From Unio delphinus (Eukaryota; Mollusca; Bivalvia; Unionida; Unionidae): a DNA stretch of 64,000 bases. Shown here in pieces: positions 1 through 15,054 of the stretch. The position numbers were made by a program, and so were the translations under genes. The stretch spans positions 2,589,001-2,653,000 of the forward strand of contig JAQISU010000192.1 in the NCBI GenBank assembly GCA_029339505.1. The letters run 5' to 3'. The notes under the pieces were generated by a model that ran no database searches, was not told the DNA's origin, and saw only the letters and a list, made by a program, of their open reading frames with translations. How positions within the stretch are numbered: position 1 is the stretch's first letter; each line of letters begins with the position of its first letter.

Positions 1-264
1 AACTGACCTGACCCTTTAATGCGTGGTCTATTTATACGCACCTTGTGTCAGGTTTAAGGTATCGGAGAGGAAATATGTCCGTTCTCTTCAGGTAAGAATC
101 AGTTTCTCCCGGTCAAAACTGGTTTATTTGACGTCATCTGACATAAGGTGAAACTCAAATTTGTAGTTTTATCTATATTCGTTTGGCATTAGTTAGGTCC
201 AAATATGATAATTCCTTAATATTCTAAACCAGCAATATGTTTTAACATACTGAGCCAGCAGCCA

Positions 265-345
265 TGTCTGTCCATCATTAGATAAGAACCATTTTGTAGC
301 GACGACTGTCCATCATTATATAAGAACCATTCTGTATTTACGTCA
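265..345. repeat. 38-bp direct repeat, two units
   Basis: TGTCCATCATTAGATAAGAA then CCATTTTGTA, repeated once with two changes. Confidence 0.6.
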
Positions 346-907
346 GCACGGAAGTTCGTTCTACTTTTTTATTAACCGAATTAGACTTTTGCCAATGCCT
401 GGTTTTACAGAATATATGTTTCACTGATAAAACTTAGGAGCTGACTGACCCAGTAAGACATTTTGCTTTATAACCTCATTCCACACAATAATGTACATTC
501 GTATAGCTAGTGATTTACGTTGCCAACTTATGCTTTGCACATCAACTATTTTCCTTCAATTAATATATAGTTGTGCTTTGGAAATAAATGAAATTAATCT
601 TAACATACTTTAGAACTTACTTAATATAAATGAATAAAACATTACTTTAATACAATTTAAAGAAAATAGTAATCTTATTAATTTACTAAAACATCAATTC
701 CTAATAATACCCTCTGATTTATTTGAGCCGAGACCACGAGGCTCGAAAATAAAAATCAATTTCATTCATCAAAACAAGATAAAAGGTGAAAAATTAAAAA
801 TACAATGATAAAACATTGCGAGACATTTTTGCAAAGTATAAAGATACAATGTAAGCACTGCAAAATATATTGCAAAATACAGGTAAAATACAGAAAATAC
901 AATGAGA

Positions 908-1085
908 AAGTACATTGCAAATACTCAGTCAAATTCAAAAAGTACAATGAAGAGTACAATGCAAAATATTTGATAAAATTCCCCCAAAAAACACAATGGG
1001 AAGTGTATTGCACAATACTCAGTCAAATTCCAAAAAACATTACAATAGAGAGTATAATGCAAAATTAGTGATAAAATTCCCCCTC
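908..1085. repeat. Imperfect tandem duplication of about 97 bp
   Basis: The two halves share TACTCAGTCAAATTC, AGTACAATGCAAAAT-like and GATAAAATTCCCCC segments in the same order. Confidence 0.6.
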
Positions 1086-3169
1086 CCCAAAAAATGGAAG
1101 AACTTAGCAACATTGAATACCTTCATAAAATACAGTAACGTAACGTGGTACGATATTAAATAAATATTAAAAGTTTACGTAACTTAAACAGTTTCACAAT
1201 ATAAAATTCTACAAAACCTACATATAAACTAGTCTTGTCAGACGATTGTAATACAAAATAGTAGCATGCATTTCTTGGTATCTTTATTTTTCTTTTTCTA
1301 TTTTATTTTACTCTTTTTATACTTTTTTCTTTCTTATTTTCTTCTTTTGTCTCTTCTTCTCTTTTATATTTATTTGCATAACATCAGCAGAACATATGTA
1401 TGGGTGACTACGTTATTAGATTGCTTCAGCCATGTGTAATGAAAGAATTCTTGTTCTTATGAATAATGCTAGTAAGCCGATATTGAGCTGATCTTCCTAG
1501 TTCAACAAAGAATTACCAGTAGCTTTGAAGCAAGAATGGTTGCAAAGAAAATGGCGTAAAAATTTAGTATTAATCAAGAGTTAGGAAACTGACAATATAA
1601 TGTTGTTCTAGCCTTAATAACCATGACGTATGTTCACTTGCAATCAACTTGACCTGTGCGTGTATGAAATATGTATCGCCTTTGAATTAACCTAAGAACA
1701 ATAAGTGAAAATATCATTTAATCGTTTGGTACCGTATGATCTAGTGTAGCTTTGAAATGTACGTGTATTATCAACGTTATCTGTGACGATGGAAAGATAA
1801 TGTATTGCCGTATCGTTTCGAACAAATTTGACTCAGAAGCTGGCCGTATATATGCCAATAGCTACTCCTATTGTGAGAGCTATGCATTACGTGAACTCGG
1901 TTTCGAGTAATCGCTCGGACACTTTGACTTTTTTATCATTTCAACATACATTTACGACAACATCAATGGATGTTACAAAACCATAGAAGGAATGCTTCGT
2001 CTAGCTGTTGGTAGGCATTAGAGCCGTTCATATATGGCGAATGCGCCAAGACACAGTACCATAAGGTACATAATTCATACAATGGTATGAAAATTGTGAG
2101 AGAAAAACCTCTAGAACATTGTCGAACCATTTGGCTGACAAAAAAACCCCATCTGAAGTCAATAAGTTTGAGACGGCTAGGCGGAATTTACAATTCTTCC
2201 TCAAATATGTAAATACGGTAATGTTGAATGTGCTAGCAGGGAATAATGTATAGGGTGGTTTCAGATTTCACTACGAACATGTTTTTTTGATAGCTTAGGC
2301 GAAGGATACAAGAAACGTCAGTTGTTTCATTCAAGCTCTGTAGGCAAAACATTACAACTGTGAGGAATTTTGACTGTAGTAGATATAAACAATAATTATG
2401 TTACTACATAAGAAATACAGCAAAAATTAGATCAGTTCTTTAGGAATATCAATTAACGCATTAACCTTATAATATTTGTATTATAAGAACAAAATAAGAT
2501 AGAGCAAAAAACATACCTGTGTGTGAATTGCCACAGTCCAGAAATATTATTCCTATGAATGAATGGTATATTAAGGAATAGTAAACAATGCACGTATTGT
2601 CTGTAATAATGAAAGAGTTCAAATTGTAAAATATTCAAGTCACTTTCACTGGAAAGAAAAATGTTAATGCAGCTGTCGTTGACTCTGGGTCTGGCAGAGA
2701 TGTTGCTGTTAGGTCAATGGAAATCTGGGTGTATGGCATAGCTGTATTTCAGTCTGGATTGCGGAAGGCAGGTGGGATGTTTCAAGCGATACTACAAGAA
2801 GAATTCTCATCGGCGATATGCATTGTATACTGGTAAACGTCTTAGTTGTACTCGTTCTTATTCCTAATGTAATGATATTGGTGCTGATGTCTTAGAACTG
2901 ACCCTTCGTGTGGGCGAAAAAATACGAAAATCACAGAAGAGTTGTTCTGTCATTCCTGAGTTCACGTAGTGTAGCTGGCGGCGTGATGTCTCATGATAGC
3001 AAAGATGTTGGTGCGAGTCTCTCCCATGGATCATAATTATACGTGTGACACCTTTATTCATGATGTTAGTCCACTAAGTCGTTTTTTCAAAGAATCTTCT
3101 CCATAACTTTTATGAAAACACTGTCTCAAAAGAAATAGTCACTCATAACGGTGTAGATACGGCTACATC

Positions 3170-3698
<529 letters not shown>

Positions 3699-3782
3699 TG
3701 ACTACAATCCTCGTATATAATTTGTGTAATTTTGCTAAAATGTTTATTAAATCTACATAATATCTTTAGTTAGATTTAGCTT

Positions 3783-4160
3783 ATGTGACATGGGTCTGTT
3801 AAGTGAGTAAAACTGCATAAGATATATTGTGAGATACTTACTTATGAGTTGACAAATTACTAATAATAATCTGAATAATAAGACATAATGACAACTTTAG
3901 TTAATTTTTCATTGGCTTTTTGGGGTTTGGACGGCTTTAGAAGAATTCAGTAACTCCTCATTGGTTGGGCTAGGTCACACGCTTAAGCACGCTCGATATA
4001 AACTGAGTAGTAAGATCCGTCACGTATATATGTTGTGAAACATTGTTGTAATAAATGGTGTAGATAAAGAGAGAACTGGGTAATCACAGTCATTCCTATT
4101 TTTGAGGCCATCACCATTTCTTGTGTTGCTGTTGTAAGTAGGTACATGTATATTATTAAG
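3783..4160 (+). other. Possible solo long terminal repeat
   Basis: CCTCATTGGTTGGG, a TATA-like GATATAAACTGAG and AATAAA at 4050 are spaced as in an LTR promoter and polyadenylation region. No partner repeat or clear ends were found. Confidence 0.2.
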
Positions 4161-5007
4161 AGGGAAAAACATTTATTTGGACTGTTCAGTGGAATTAGAC
4201 ACTACTCATTTTTAAGGTTATTATATTTTCTGGAACTATCGTGAATTAGTCTAAGGAGTTCTGGAAGACGTCACGATTCTTGGTGGACCAGTACTTTTTA
4301 TGTTTCGAAAATTCTACAGAATATTTCATTCATTTGGATGTTTATAGAATTTATCAATATAATCTTTGATCACTTTTAATACTGTATGTTCCTCTTACGT
4401 TTTCATTTATAACATTGATCACTATATTCTTCGTCAAGTTTGACAAAACCTGTTGATTTGCTTATATTGCTAATTAGTTTGTTACGACCGAGTTGTAACA
4501 CTGTAGTGTATTTTGAACCCAACATTTGCAGTGTTGGATTTGCAACATAAACACATTTTATTTTGAGTTGGAAAGGCGCCAGATAATAAGGAAAGTTAGA
4601 CCGTTTGATGTTTTTTACGCCGCAAACAATCCTGTGGATGGATAACTTTCTGTCATTTGGGAGACCTGCATGTGTCCATATTGTCTTCTAAACAGATGTC
4701 AGTTTATTTAATCATACAAGTTAACATTTAATGCAAGATTGTCATGGAAATGTGACCATATTACAATTCCGCATATCATCTATTCATGGAACGATCACAT
4801 TTTGTTTAATTATAACGAACCCGCGTGGGGGGTAAATTGAACATATTCTGATTTTCGTAGCCGCTTTTCAGTGCCCCTTTCTCTATCAATTCGAACAATG
4901 ACCGCCAGAATCGTAATAGTACTAGTCAACTAAGTTTAGAGTAGAAATCTTGTCACGAGCAGCACAAACAACGGCAGCTATTTCAAAGCTAAGACCCACC
5001 TGGAGAC

Positions 5008-5496
5008 AAGAATATCTGTCTGAAAACTAAAATCAGACTATTTAGAGCACTAGTCATTTCAATCTTATTTATTCAGGTGAGGCTTGGACCCTGACAGCAG
5101 AATTACAACGAAGAATCCTGGCACTTGAAATGAGATGCTACAGAACCATCCTTGGCATCTCTTACATGTACCACATCACAAATGAAGAAGTGCGTAACAC
5201 CATCAGGCACAAAGTTGGCCCTTATGAAAACCTCCTCACCAATGTCAAAAAGAGACATCTGAAATGTTATGGCCATGTCACTAGAGCCAACAGTCCATCC
5301 ACAAACGTAGTGCAAGGCAGTGACCAGGGTGGTAGAAGGAGAGGTAGACAGAGAAGAAAGTGGACTGACAACATCACAGAGTTGACCAGGAAAGGTTTTG
5401 CGGAGACGGACATTGGCACATGATCGAGACAAGTGGAGGGAACTGGTCAGATGTTCAGCAGCACAGTGCCTCAACGACCAGACCTGGTCATGAGAC

Positions 5497-5529
<33 letters not shown>

Positions 5530-5530
5530 G
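5008..5530 (+). mobile_element. 3' end of a LINE reverse transcriptase, with TGA-repeat tail
   Basis: Frames joined by at least two indels read KTKIRLFRALVISIL, then GEAWTLTAELQRRILALEMR, then HLKCYGHV and GRQRRKWTDNI, and then a stop just before the position where such elements usually read 'DR..WR.LV'. This is the C-terminal part of non-LTR retrotransposon polymerases of the RTE-like/'craniofacial development protein 2-like' group. The copy is 5' truncated and ends in (TGA)n at 5496-5529, as target-primed insertions do. Inactive fragment. Confidence 0.75.
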
Positions 5531-5639
5531 TTCCCGAATCGGGCTAAGGAAAATCCTCACAGTTACAACCAATCATTCTGCGGAAGACTTTCATGGGCTT
5601 ATTTGGACCAATCAGATTCTCATAAAGTGATGTGCTAAC

Positions 5640-6043
5640 ATGTTGACATATATAAATATAAAACTGCATACACTATATGTGAATGGTACGAACTATGTAA
5701 TAAATTAATATAAGCAATTTATTAATATATACATCTTATGTCTTCAAATATTACCGGCATATGTAGTTGAGTGGATTAATTGTTGTTTTTGCTTGCTTTC
5801 TTGTGGTTTTGACAAGGCGTAATCGTACTTTATTATACTGAGATAATTTCGTGCTGGGTCTATTTTATTTGAGATGTAACATAAATCGGGTTTATTTTAA
5901 ACAAATTGTGCAGATAATTGTCATCACGTGGGTCCGTCTTCAAAACCTTGTGATATGTACTATTGCATTCATTTTTAAGTTTAAATTGTAATTTTGTTTA
6001 AGTTATACACATTTATAAATACAATACAATACAATATAATACA

Positions 6044-6135
<92 letters not shown>

Positions 6136-7429
6136 ATATATATCGATAGATAGATAGATGTCGACGTTGCCTCCCATCCTCGTCACTGTTGGTCCATATT
6201 TATAGTTTTATAGTATTGTTCGTGGAACGTAAACAAGGTAAAACATTTGTGGTTTCACATTCAACTTAAAAGAGTTAAGAGAGGAGAAGTGTCTGATACC
6301 CGTCAGCGTTTTAGACAGTGAGACAAAATAGGAAAAAAGAAAACTCGATATATTCAGATTGCCTCGGCTGTTTTGCAGTTGGATTGCTGTAAAACTGATG
6401 AAGTTATGAAATATAAAAAGAGTCGAATCTTTTCGGTCGATCCTTGTTTCATGAATGTTCGGGGTAATCAGAATAGAAACTATCGACAAATATTTGGCTG
6501 TTTGAACCGTAGGATTGAACACGAAAATGCTAAAGCACAGATATCAGATCTATAAGTCACATAGCTCATGTACTCACTCGGAGTCACTTGTTACAACTAT
6601 AGATATCATATTTTAATTCGCCCTGTGGAAATAATAGTTAAATCCAATATCATCTTTCTTGACCCAGTCTAATACAGAACTGCCAATGCAAGGTCCATAG
6701 CGATCGATAATTTTCGTCTTGAAATTTTGTTACGACAATTAAATTGCAGATCACTCAAAAATCACCCATATTACGATTAAATTATAAAAAGGAGAATAGT
6801 TGTTAAATTTATATCAGTAAATGCGCATACAACACCTGTGTGACTTTTACTATAGCAAGTTCTAGCTTAATGAAAATGCTGAAGATCTTTTTTCCTTCGA
6901 CACACACCGCCCATTAGTGTGGTTCCTCGTTTTCTATTCAATCTGCTACATTACATATTTTGCAACACTAATAACAAATCGGAAAACTTTTTAGTTTACA
7001 AGTTGCCGACCAGTTGTAAGTGTTTGCCAGTTAAAGCCGGGCACAAGCGAAGTTTGAAAGGGTGCAACTTCGATGGGAGCTACTATAAATTCTACTAGAT
7101 CACTCGTGTAACATTGATACTTTAGTAACTTAGTAAGATAGGACACGGATCAAAATGCATTCACCAGAACTTTAACTGTGGTCCCCATCCGTAAGCAAAA
7201 GAATATATTTATCATTTTCTTCTTCTTTTGCGCTTATCATCGATACAAATATGAAGATGTGTGATTAAAATAAACCACAAAGAAATTTTTTTGAATGCTA
7301 TAGCTCGCCTGCTTCGCCGTTACATAATTTATATAGCACGACAACATTCATGCACACAATAGTCACATTTTTATGGGTGCAAAAAAAAAAGAAAGTTGGT
7401 GTAAATTGTTGCTCTTTATAGTGTATCAG
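5640..7429. other. No gene recognised
   Basis: Holds the TA/GATA microsatellite. Two opposed open frames near 6210-6555 show no family pattern and are probably chance. Confidence 0.6.
6047..6159. repeat. (TA)n then (GATA)n microsatellite
   Basis: About 85 bp of TA followed by a short GATA run. Confidence 0.95.
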
Positions 7430-10400
7430 CATAACAGTGGCTATATGGTACACATCAGCATGGTAGTGGCTATATGGTACACATCAGCATGGTAGTGGCT
7501 ATATGGTACACATCAGCATGGTAGTGGCTATATGGTAGCATAGTAGTGCCTATATGGTGCATATCAGCATAACAGTGGCTATATGGTGCACATCAGCATA
7601 GTAGTGGCTATATGGTGCACATCAGCATAGTAGTGGCTTATGGAGTAAATCAGCATAGTAGTAGCTATATAGTACACATCAGCATGGTAATGGCTATATG
7701 GTGCACATCAGCATAGTAGTGGCTATATGGTGCACATCGCCATAGTAGTGGCTATATGGTGCACATCGCCATAGTAGTCTCTATAAGGTAGCATAGCAGT
7801 GTCTATATTGTAGCATAGTATCGGCCATATGGTGCATATGAGATAGTAGTGGCTATATGGTGCACATCAACATAGCAGTGGCTATATGGTGCACATCAGC
7901 ATAGTAGTGGCTATATGGTGTACATCAGCATAGCAGTGGCTATATGGTGTACATCAGCATAGTAGTGGCTATATGGTGTACATCAGCATAGTAGTGGCTA
8001 TATGGTGTACATCAGCATAGTAGTGGCTATATGGTGTACATCAGCATAGTAGTGGCTATATGGTACACATCAGCATAGTAGTGGCTATATGTGTACATCA
8101 GCATAGTAGTGGCTATATGGTGTACATCAGCATTGTAGTAGCTATATGGTAACAGTGGTGGCTATATGGTGAATATCAGCATAGTAGTTGTTATATGGTA
8201 GCATTGCAGTGGTTATATGGTGTACATCAGCATAGTAGTGGCTATATGGTGTACATCAACATAGCAGTGGCTATATAGTAGCATAGTAGTGGCTATATGG
8301 TGTACATCAGCATAATAGTGGTTATATAGTGTACATCAGCGTAATAATGACTATATGATGCATATCAGCATAGTAGTGGCTATATGGTTCACATCAGCAT
8401 AGTAGTGGCTATATGGTACACATCAGCATAGTAGTGGCTATATGGTGTACATCAGCATAGTAGTAGCTATATAGTAGCATAGTAGTGGCTATATGGTGTA
8501 CATCAGCATAGTAGTGTCTAGATGGTACACATCAACATAGTAGTGGCTGTATGGTAGCATAGTGGTTGCTTTATAGTGCACATCAGTATGCTAGTGGCTA
8601 TATGGTGCAGATCACCATAGTAGTCTCTATATGGTAGCATAGCAGTGGCTATATGGTAGTATAGTATTGGCTATATGGTGCACATCAGATAGTATTGGCT
8701 ATATGGTGTACATCAGCATAGCAGTGACTATATAGTGTACATCAGCATAGTAGTAGCTATATAGTAGCATAGTAGTGGCTATATGGTACACATCAGCATA
8801 GTAGTGCCTTATGGAGTACATCAGCATAGTAGTAGCTATATAGTACAAATCAGAATGGTAATGGCTATATGGTGCACATCAGCATAGTAGTGGATATATG
8901 GTGCACATCGCCATAGTAGTGGCTATATGGTGCACATCGCCATAGTAGTCTCTATAAGGTAGCATAGCAGTGTCTATATGGTAGCATAGTATCGGCCATA
9001 TGGTGCATATAAGATAGTAGTGGCTATATGGTGCACATCAACATAGCAGTGGCTATATGGTACACATCAGCATAGTAGTGGCTATATGGTGTACATCAGC
9101 ATAGTAGTGGCTATATGGTGTACATCAGCATAGTAGTGGCTATATGGTACACATCAGCATAGTAGTGGCTATATGGTGCACATCAGCATAGTAGTGGCTA
9201 TATGGTGTACATCAGCATAGTAGTAGCTATATAGTAGCATAGTAGTGGCTATATGGTGTACATCAGCATAGTAGTGGCTATATTGTACACATCAACATAG
9301 TAGTGGCTATATGGTGTACATCAGCATAGTAGTGTCTAGATGGTACACATCAACATAGTAGTGGCTGTATGGTAGCATAGTGGTTGCTTTATAGTGCACA
9401 TCAGTATACTAGTGGCTATATGGTGCAGATCACCATAGTAGTCTCTATATGGTAGCATAGCAGTGGCTATATGGTAGCATAGTATTGGCTATATGGTGCA
9501 CATCAGATAGTATTGGCTATATGGTGTACATAAGCATAGCAGTGACTATATAGTGTACATCAGCATAGTAGTAGCTATATAGTAGCATAGTAGTGGCTAT
9601 ATGGTGTACATCAGCATAGTAGTGGCTATATTGTACACATCAACATAGTAGTGGCTATATGGTGTACATCAGCATAGTAGTGTCTAGATGGTACACATCA
9701 ACATAGTAGTGGCTGTATGGTAGCATAGTGGTTGCTTTATAGTGCACATCAGTATACTAGTGGCTATATGGTGCAGATCACCATAGTAGTCTCTATATGG
9801 TAGCATAGCAGTGGCTATATGGTAGCATAGTATTGGCTATATGGTGCACATCAGATAGTATTGGCTATATGGTGTACATAAGCATAGCAGTGACTATATA
9901 GTGTACATCAGCATAGTAGTAGCTATATAGTAGCATAGTAGTGGCTATATGGTACACATCAGCATAGTAGTGGCTATATGGTGTACATCAGCATAGTAGT
10001 GACTGTATGGTGTACATCAGCATAGTAGTGTCTAGATGGTACACATCAACATAGTAGTGGCTGTATGGTAGCATAGTGGTTGCTTTATAGTGCACATCAG
10101 TATACTAGTGGCTATATGGTGCAGATCACCATAGTAGTCTCTATATGGTAGCATAGCAGTGGCTATATGGTAGCATAGTATTGGCTATATGGTGCACATC
10201 AGATCGTATTGGCTATATGGTGTACATAAGCATAGCAGTGACTATATAGTGTACATCAGCATAGTAGTAGCTATATAGTAGCATAGTAGTGGCTATATGG
10301 TACACATCAGCATAGTAGTGGCTATATGGTGCACATCAGTATAGTAATGACTGTATGGTGTAGATCAGCATAGCAGTGTCTAGATGGTACACATCAGCAT

Positions 10401-11776
10401 AGTACTGGCTATATGGTGCACATCAGTATAGTAATGACTGTATGGTGCATATCATCATAGTAATGACTGTATGGTTCACATCATCATAGTAATGACTGTA
10501 TGGTTCACATCATCATAGTAATGACTGTATGGTGCACATCAGCATAGTAATGACTGTATGGTGCATATCAGTATAGTAATGACTGTATGGTGCATATCAC
10601 CATAGTATTGACTGTATGGTGCATATCATTATAGTAATGACTGTATGATGCATATCAGTATAGTAATGACTGTATGGTGCATATCAGTATAGTAATGACT
10701 GTATGGTGCATATCAGCATAGTAATGACAGTATGGTGCATATCAGTATAGTAATGACTGTATGGTGCATATCATCATAGTAATGACTGTATGGTGCATAT
10801 CATCATAGTAATGACTGTATGGTGCATATCATCATAGTAATGACTGTATGGTTCACATCATCATAGTAATGACTGTATGGTGCATATCATCATAGTAATG
10901 ACAGTATGGTGCATATCATCAAAGTAATGACTGTATGGTGCATAGCATCATGGTAATGACTGTATGGTGCATATCATCACAGTAATGACTGTATGGTGCA
11001 TATCATCATAGTAATGACTGTATGATGCACATCAGTATAGTAATGACTGTATGGTGCATATCATCATAGTATTGACTGTATGGTGCATATAATCATAGTA
11101 ATGACAGTATGGTGCATATCATCACAGTAATGACTGTATGGTGCATATCATCATGGTAATGACTGTATGGTGCATATCATCATAGTAATGACTGTATGGT
11201 GCATATCAGCATAGTAATGACTGTATGATGCATATCAGTATAGTAATGACTGTATGGTGCATATCATCATAGTATGGACTGTATGGTGCATATAATCATA
11301 GTAATGACTGTATGGTGCATATAATCATAGTAATGACTGTATGGTGCATATCATCATAGTAATGACTGTATGGTGCATATCATCATGGTAATGACTGTGT
11401 GGTGCATATCATCATGGTAATGACTTTGGTGCATATCATCATAGTAATGACTGTATGGTGCATATCATCATAGTATGGACTGTATGGTGCATATCATCAT
11501 AGTAATGACTGTATGGTGCATATCATCATAGTAATGACTGTATGGTGCATATCATCATGGTAATGACTGTGTGGTGCATATCATCATGGTAATGACTATG
11601 GTGCATATCATCATGGCAATGACTGTATGGTGCATATCGTCATGGTAATGACTGTATGGTGCATATCATCATGGTAATGACTGTATGGTTCATGTCAGCA
11701 TAGCAGTGGCTGTATGGTGCATATCAGCATAGTAATGACTGTATGGTGCATATCAGCATAGTAGTTGATATATGGT
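7430..11776. repeat. 4.3 kb array of about 29-bp minisatellite units, two subfamilies
   Basis: Units of about 29 bp fill the whole stretch. From 7430 to about 10330 the unit is CATCAGCATAGTAGTGGCTA followed by TATGGTGCA. From about 10340 to 11700 it is CATATCATCATAGTAATGAC followed by TGTATGGTG. Some units in the first part are shorter. The landmark GTGGTTGCTTTATAGTGCA recurs at 8562, 9380, 9728 and 10076; the last three are exactly 348 bp apart, a higher-order repeat. The unit length is not a multiple of three and no frame stays open, so it is not coding. Confidence 0.95.
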
Positions 11777-12276
11777 GCTAACTAAAAGTTGAAACTATGT
11801 AGAATTGGATTGAACAAATATTTCTTAACACAAACTTTTGTACTTAAGTGTAGCAATGCGGCATAACGATGAGATCTATAAAACTCCAAAATGTTAATAT
11901 GTTTGTAAAATGTAATATGTAAGAAAATGAAGGTGTCAATCAAAATTCTTAAAACTTAAAACAGATGAAGGTTTTGCAAATGAATATATCGATAACGTTG
12001 GATACCAGTACATATACTGCCTTTATTAGACAATTATGTAACACCCGAGGAGAAAAAACACGTTTCGACAGGACTACAACCTTGTGATTGTAGAGGACAC
12101 TCGAACAGTTGATACGAGGACAAGGCTACTGTACAAAGATAACCATTAAAGACCTCGTAAACTGATTTTAGCTGTGTAACTTTCCTATTAAGTCCTATGT
12201 CGGTACCTTCGTGATTAAGATTCGCAGTGTATGAAAGGTTGACATAAAATGAAGATATATGCCAACATCATCACCC

Positions 12277-12399
12277 ATGTATGTATGTATGTATGTATGT
12301 ATGTATGTATGTATGTATGTATGTATGTATGTATGTATGTATGTATGTATGTATGTATGTATGTATGTATGTATGTATGTATGTATGAATGAATGAATG

Positions 12400-12433
<34 letters not shown>

Positions 12434-12560
12434 TGTATGTATGTATGTATGTATGTATGCATGTATGTATGTATGTATGTATGTATGTATGTATGTATAT
12501 ATTTATATATGTATGTATATATTTATGTGTGTATGCGTTTATGTATGCATGTATGTACGT
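12277..12560. repeat. (ATGT)n microsatellite
   Basis: Nearly 280 bp of TATG repeats with a few TGAA and TATA variants. It creates long but meaningless open frames on both strands. Confidence 0.95.
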
Positions 12561-12884
12561 AGGTTCCGTACAAACCTGTCTGGATAGTGAAAATCTTCTC
12601 TGCTTGACATGGCTTAATTCTAGTGTTCTCTAACTATGTTACTTGTTGAGTCTCGGGTAGAAGTTATCTGCTATATCACAGCATGCGTGTATCTATATTT
12701 ATCATCATGTAGAACAGTTCGCACAGTAAGTTCTAGTTATTTTCCTACCGTAAAATGTCTGCTGTATATAACAATAGCGAATTGATCATTGTGTTTGCCT
12801 GTACCGTGCTGATGTAAAACAATACCTTATTCCGAGTAGTATGAATGTGAGGTTTGGTCTTTTAACGTGACTAAAAATAATTGT

Positions 12885-13160
12885 CCAGTAATATGGTTTT
12901 GATGTCTGCAGTGTGACAGTTTATAGTGACGTTTAACAACACAGGATTATACCGCATAAATGTAGCAAGATGTACCACCCAGTCGTATTCTTCAGACACA
13001 AGGCCGACCAGTCCTAACTTAACCTCTTGATGCTGAGCGCATAGCGATGCAGCTGTTAGTACCATTTTTATAAGTCTTTGCTCTGTACCTTCTGGTGTTC
13101 GAACGCGCGACCTCCTGCATCCGAAGTGGATGTTCTAACTGCTGTGGCGCTGGAGCAGTC
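12885..13160 (-). mobile_element. tRNA-derived SINE, family 1, copy a
   Basis: The minus strand starts with a tRNA-like head (box B-like GTTCGAACACC) followed by the family body shared with five other copies here: CAGCTG..., GGACTGGTCGGCCT, GTCT, TGGGTGGTACATC and an end like GTCACTATAAACTGTCAC. The head is diverged (box A poorly kept). Confidence 0.65.
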
Positions 13161-13599
13161 ACAATTATGCGTATTACTGTGTCAGTTTATTATCTGAAAA
13201 AATTACCTGCTTCTAGGCTCCGTTTTCATTGATACTCGGTGATGGAAAATTCTCTTGATTAATAATGTAATGTAGATAATAATGTAGATAATCAAAAGAA
13301 CGATTATAAACAAACTTGTATAATAACGTTTAATATGAATATTAGTACTGCTACAAGTTTATCTTTTCAGTTTCTAATGAATCATCTTTTATAAGTGCAG
13401 ATTTTATTTCCTCTTCAAAAGTTTAATCCCAACGTTATGTCTTATAGTACATTCTTAGTTTTGTACAAAATATGGGTAATGGGAAGGTTTTTGAATTCAA
13501 AGACAATGTTCATTCGATTCGACATGATGCAATATGTTCTTTGTGTTATTCTCAATATTATAATTTGTACAGATAAACACTTCAAAACAAATATTATCC

Positions 13600-14345
13600 T
13601 CTTCATAAAATTAAAACATCGATATACGCAAGTCTTATGCAGTAAAATGCAGTGCAGGATTCGTCTGTTTTCCAAAAATAGGTTCTTACCAACAATATTA
13701 AGGTCACAACGGTATTGGATAAACGCATTTGGAATGTCTCAATCGCCGGTGGCAAGCATTGAATGGCCATCGTCGTTTCTTTAATGTCTGTCATTACATC
13801 CTTGATGCATTTGACCGTCGTTACAACTGAATTCGGTTTTGATTCTGTCCGCATTATCTTCAATTGTTTGAAATGCGCTGCCGTTTTTTCGTCCAGCCTT
13901 GATTGAATTATATCTTTGACGGATTAGCAGACATCGAATAATCGCGTACAAGTTCAAGTTGATCGCTGGCAGCGATGTTGCGCCGTATGCTATAGCATCA
14001 ACGACATAAAGAAGAGTTTTTCAACGGCAGGTTCTTCTGATTTTGATATAGTGTATTTTCATCATGGTCGTTATATTGCTTCACGAATTCGCGTACAATC
14101 ACGCGCGATACGTGCGCGGTTTACCAGTCAAGATAATTGTGAGGAAACTATTTTTGTCCGGGAAAATATTCACAAACCCATCCCATGAGTAATCGACGTC
14201 ATAGACCTAATAAACGATTGGAAGGCAAAATGTGTCAACCCCATGAAATCTTGCAGTTGCTTCGGATCACGTTGGGCACGAGTGCGCATTGTTGTGCTAA
14301 TATATAATGTATCCATTACTGTGCCGAAAGCAAATATAATGGAAA
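13600..14345 (-). pseudogene. Degraded coding-like island, family not recognised
   Basis: Richer in GC and CpG than its surroundings. Minus-strand frames give protein-like pieces in different frames: MDTLYISTTMRTRAQRDPKQ with LQDFMGLTHFAFQSF (14345 to about 14170), VIVREFVKQYNDHDENTLYQ, and SVVTTVKCIKDVMTDIKETT up to a GTAAGA donor near 13690. Stops and shifts separate them. This looks like a dead gene or transposon open frame. I cannot name it. Confidence 0.35.
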
Positions 14346-14561
14346 AGAAAATTAAAGTAAATTTGTGTTATTGATTAGTCCTCTCCTATCGTACCCGTAT
14401 CATTAGGACGCAATCTTCCAATCACTCATAAAGCAAATTAGCAAGTGCAAACAAACACGATTCCTCATCACCACGGTTAAATCTACCTATGGAATATAGT
14501 ATGTCTCTCTGTCTGTCTGTATGTCAGTTTGTATATCTTTCTGGCTGGCTGACTGTATGTA

Positions 14562-14840
<279 letters not shown>

Positions 14841-15003
14841 AAGTATGACGTTAGGTAAGTTCTCGAATGTTGACAACTTCAACGCGACATTAAAGCCTGA
14901 AATGTCGTTATGTTACTCTATTCTAATAAGGTGGACAAGATTTCGAGAAACTAAAACTGTAACTCTCTACTACGATTCTAAACTTTGTTATGTATTATTG
15001 ATT

Positions 15004-15046
15004 TAATTTATATTTGATTTAATTTAATTGTTTGTTAGTTTTAAGT
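15004..15046 (+). repeat. Left direct repeat flanking the Gypsy remnant
   Basis: TTTATATTTGATTTAATTTA followed by ATTGTTTGTTAGTTTTAA. The same AT-rich string, with one extra TTTG, recurs at 17022-17070, about 2 kb away. Confidence 0.6.
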
Positions 15047-15054
15047 TTTAACTC

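Noticed and set aside
5103..5474. Minus-strand 123-codon open frame
   Set aside because: Shadow of the LINE reverse transcriptase fragment on the plus strand.
7430..11776. Regular array that might be taken for a CRISPR
   Set aside because: There are no unique spacers; the units abut directly, and the organism is a eukaryote.
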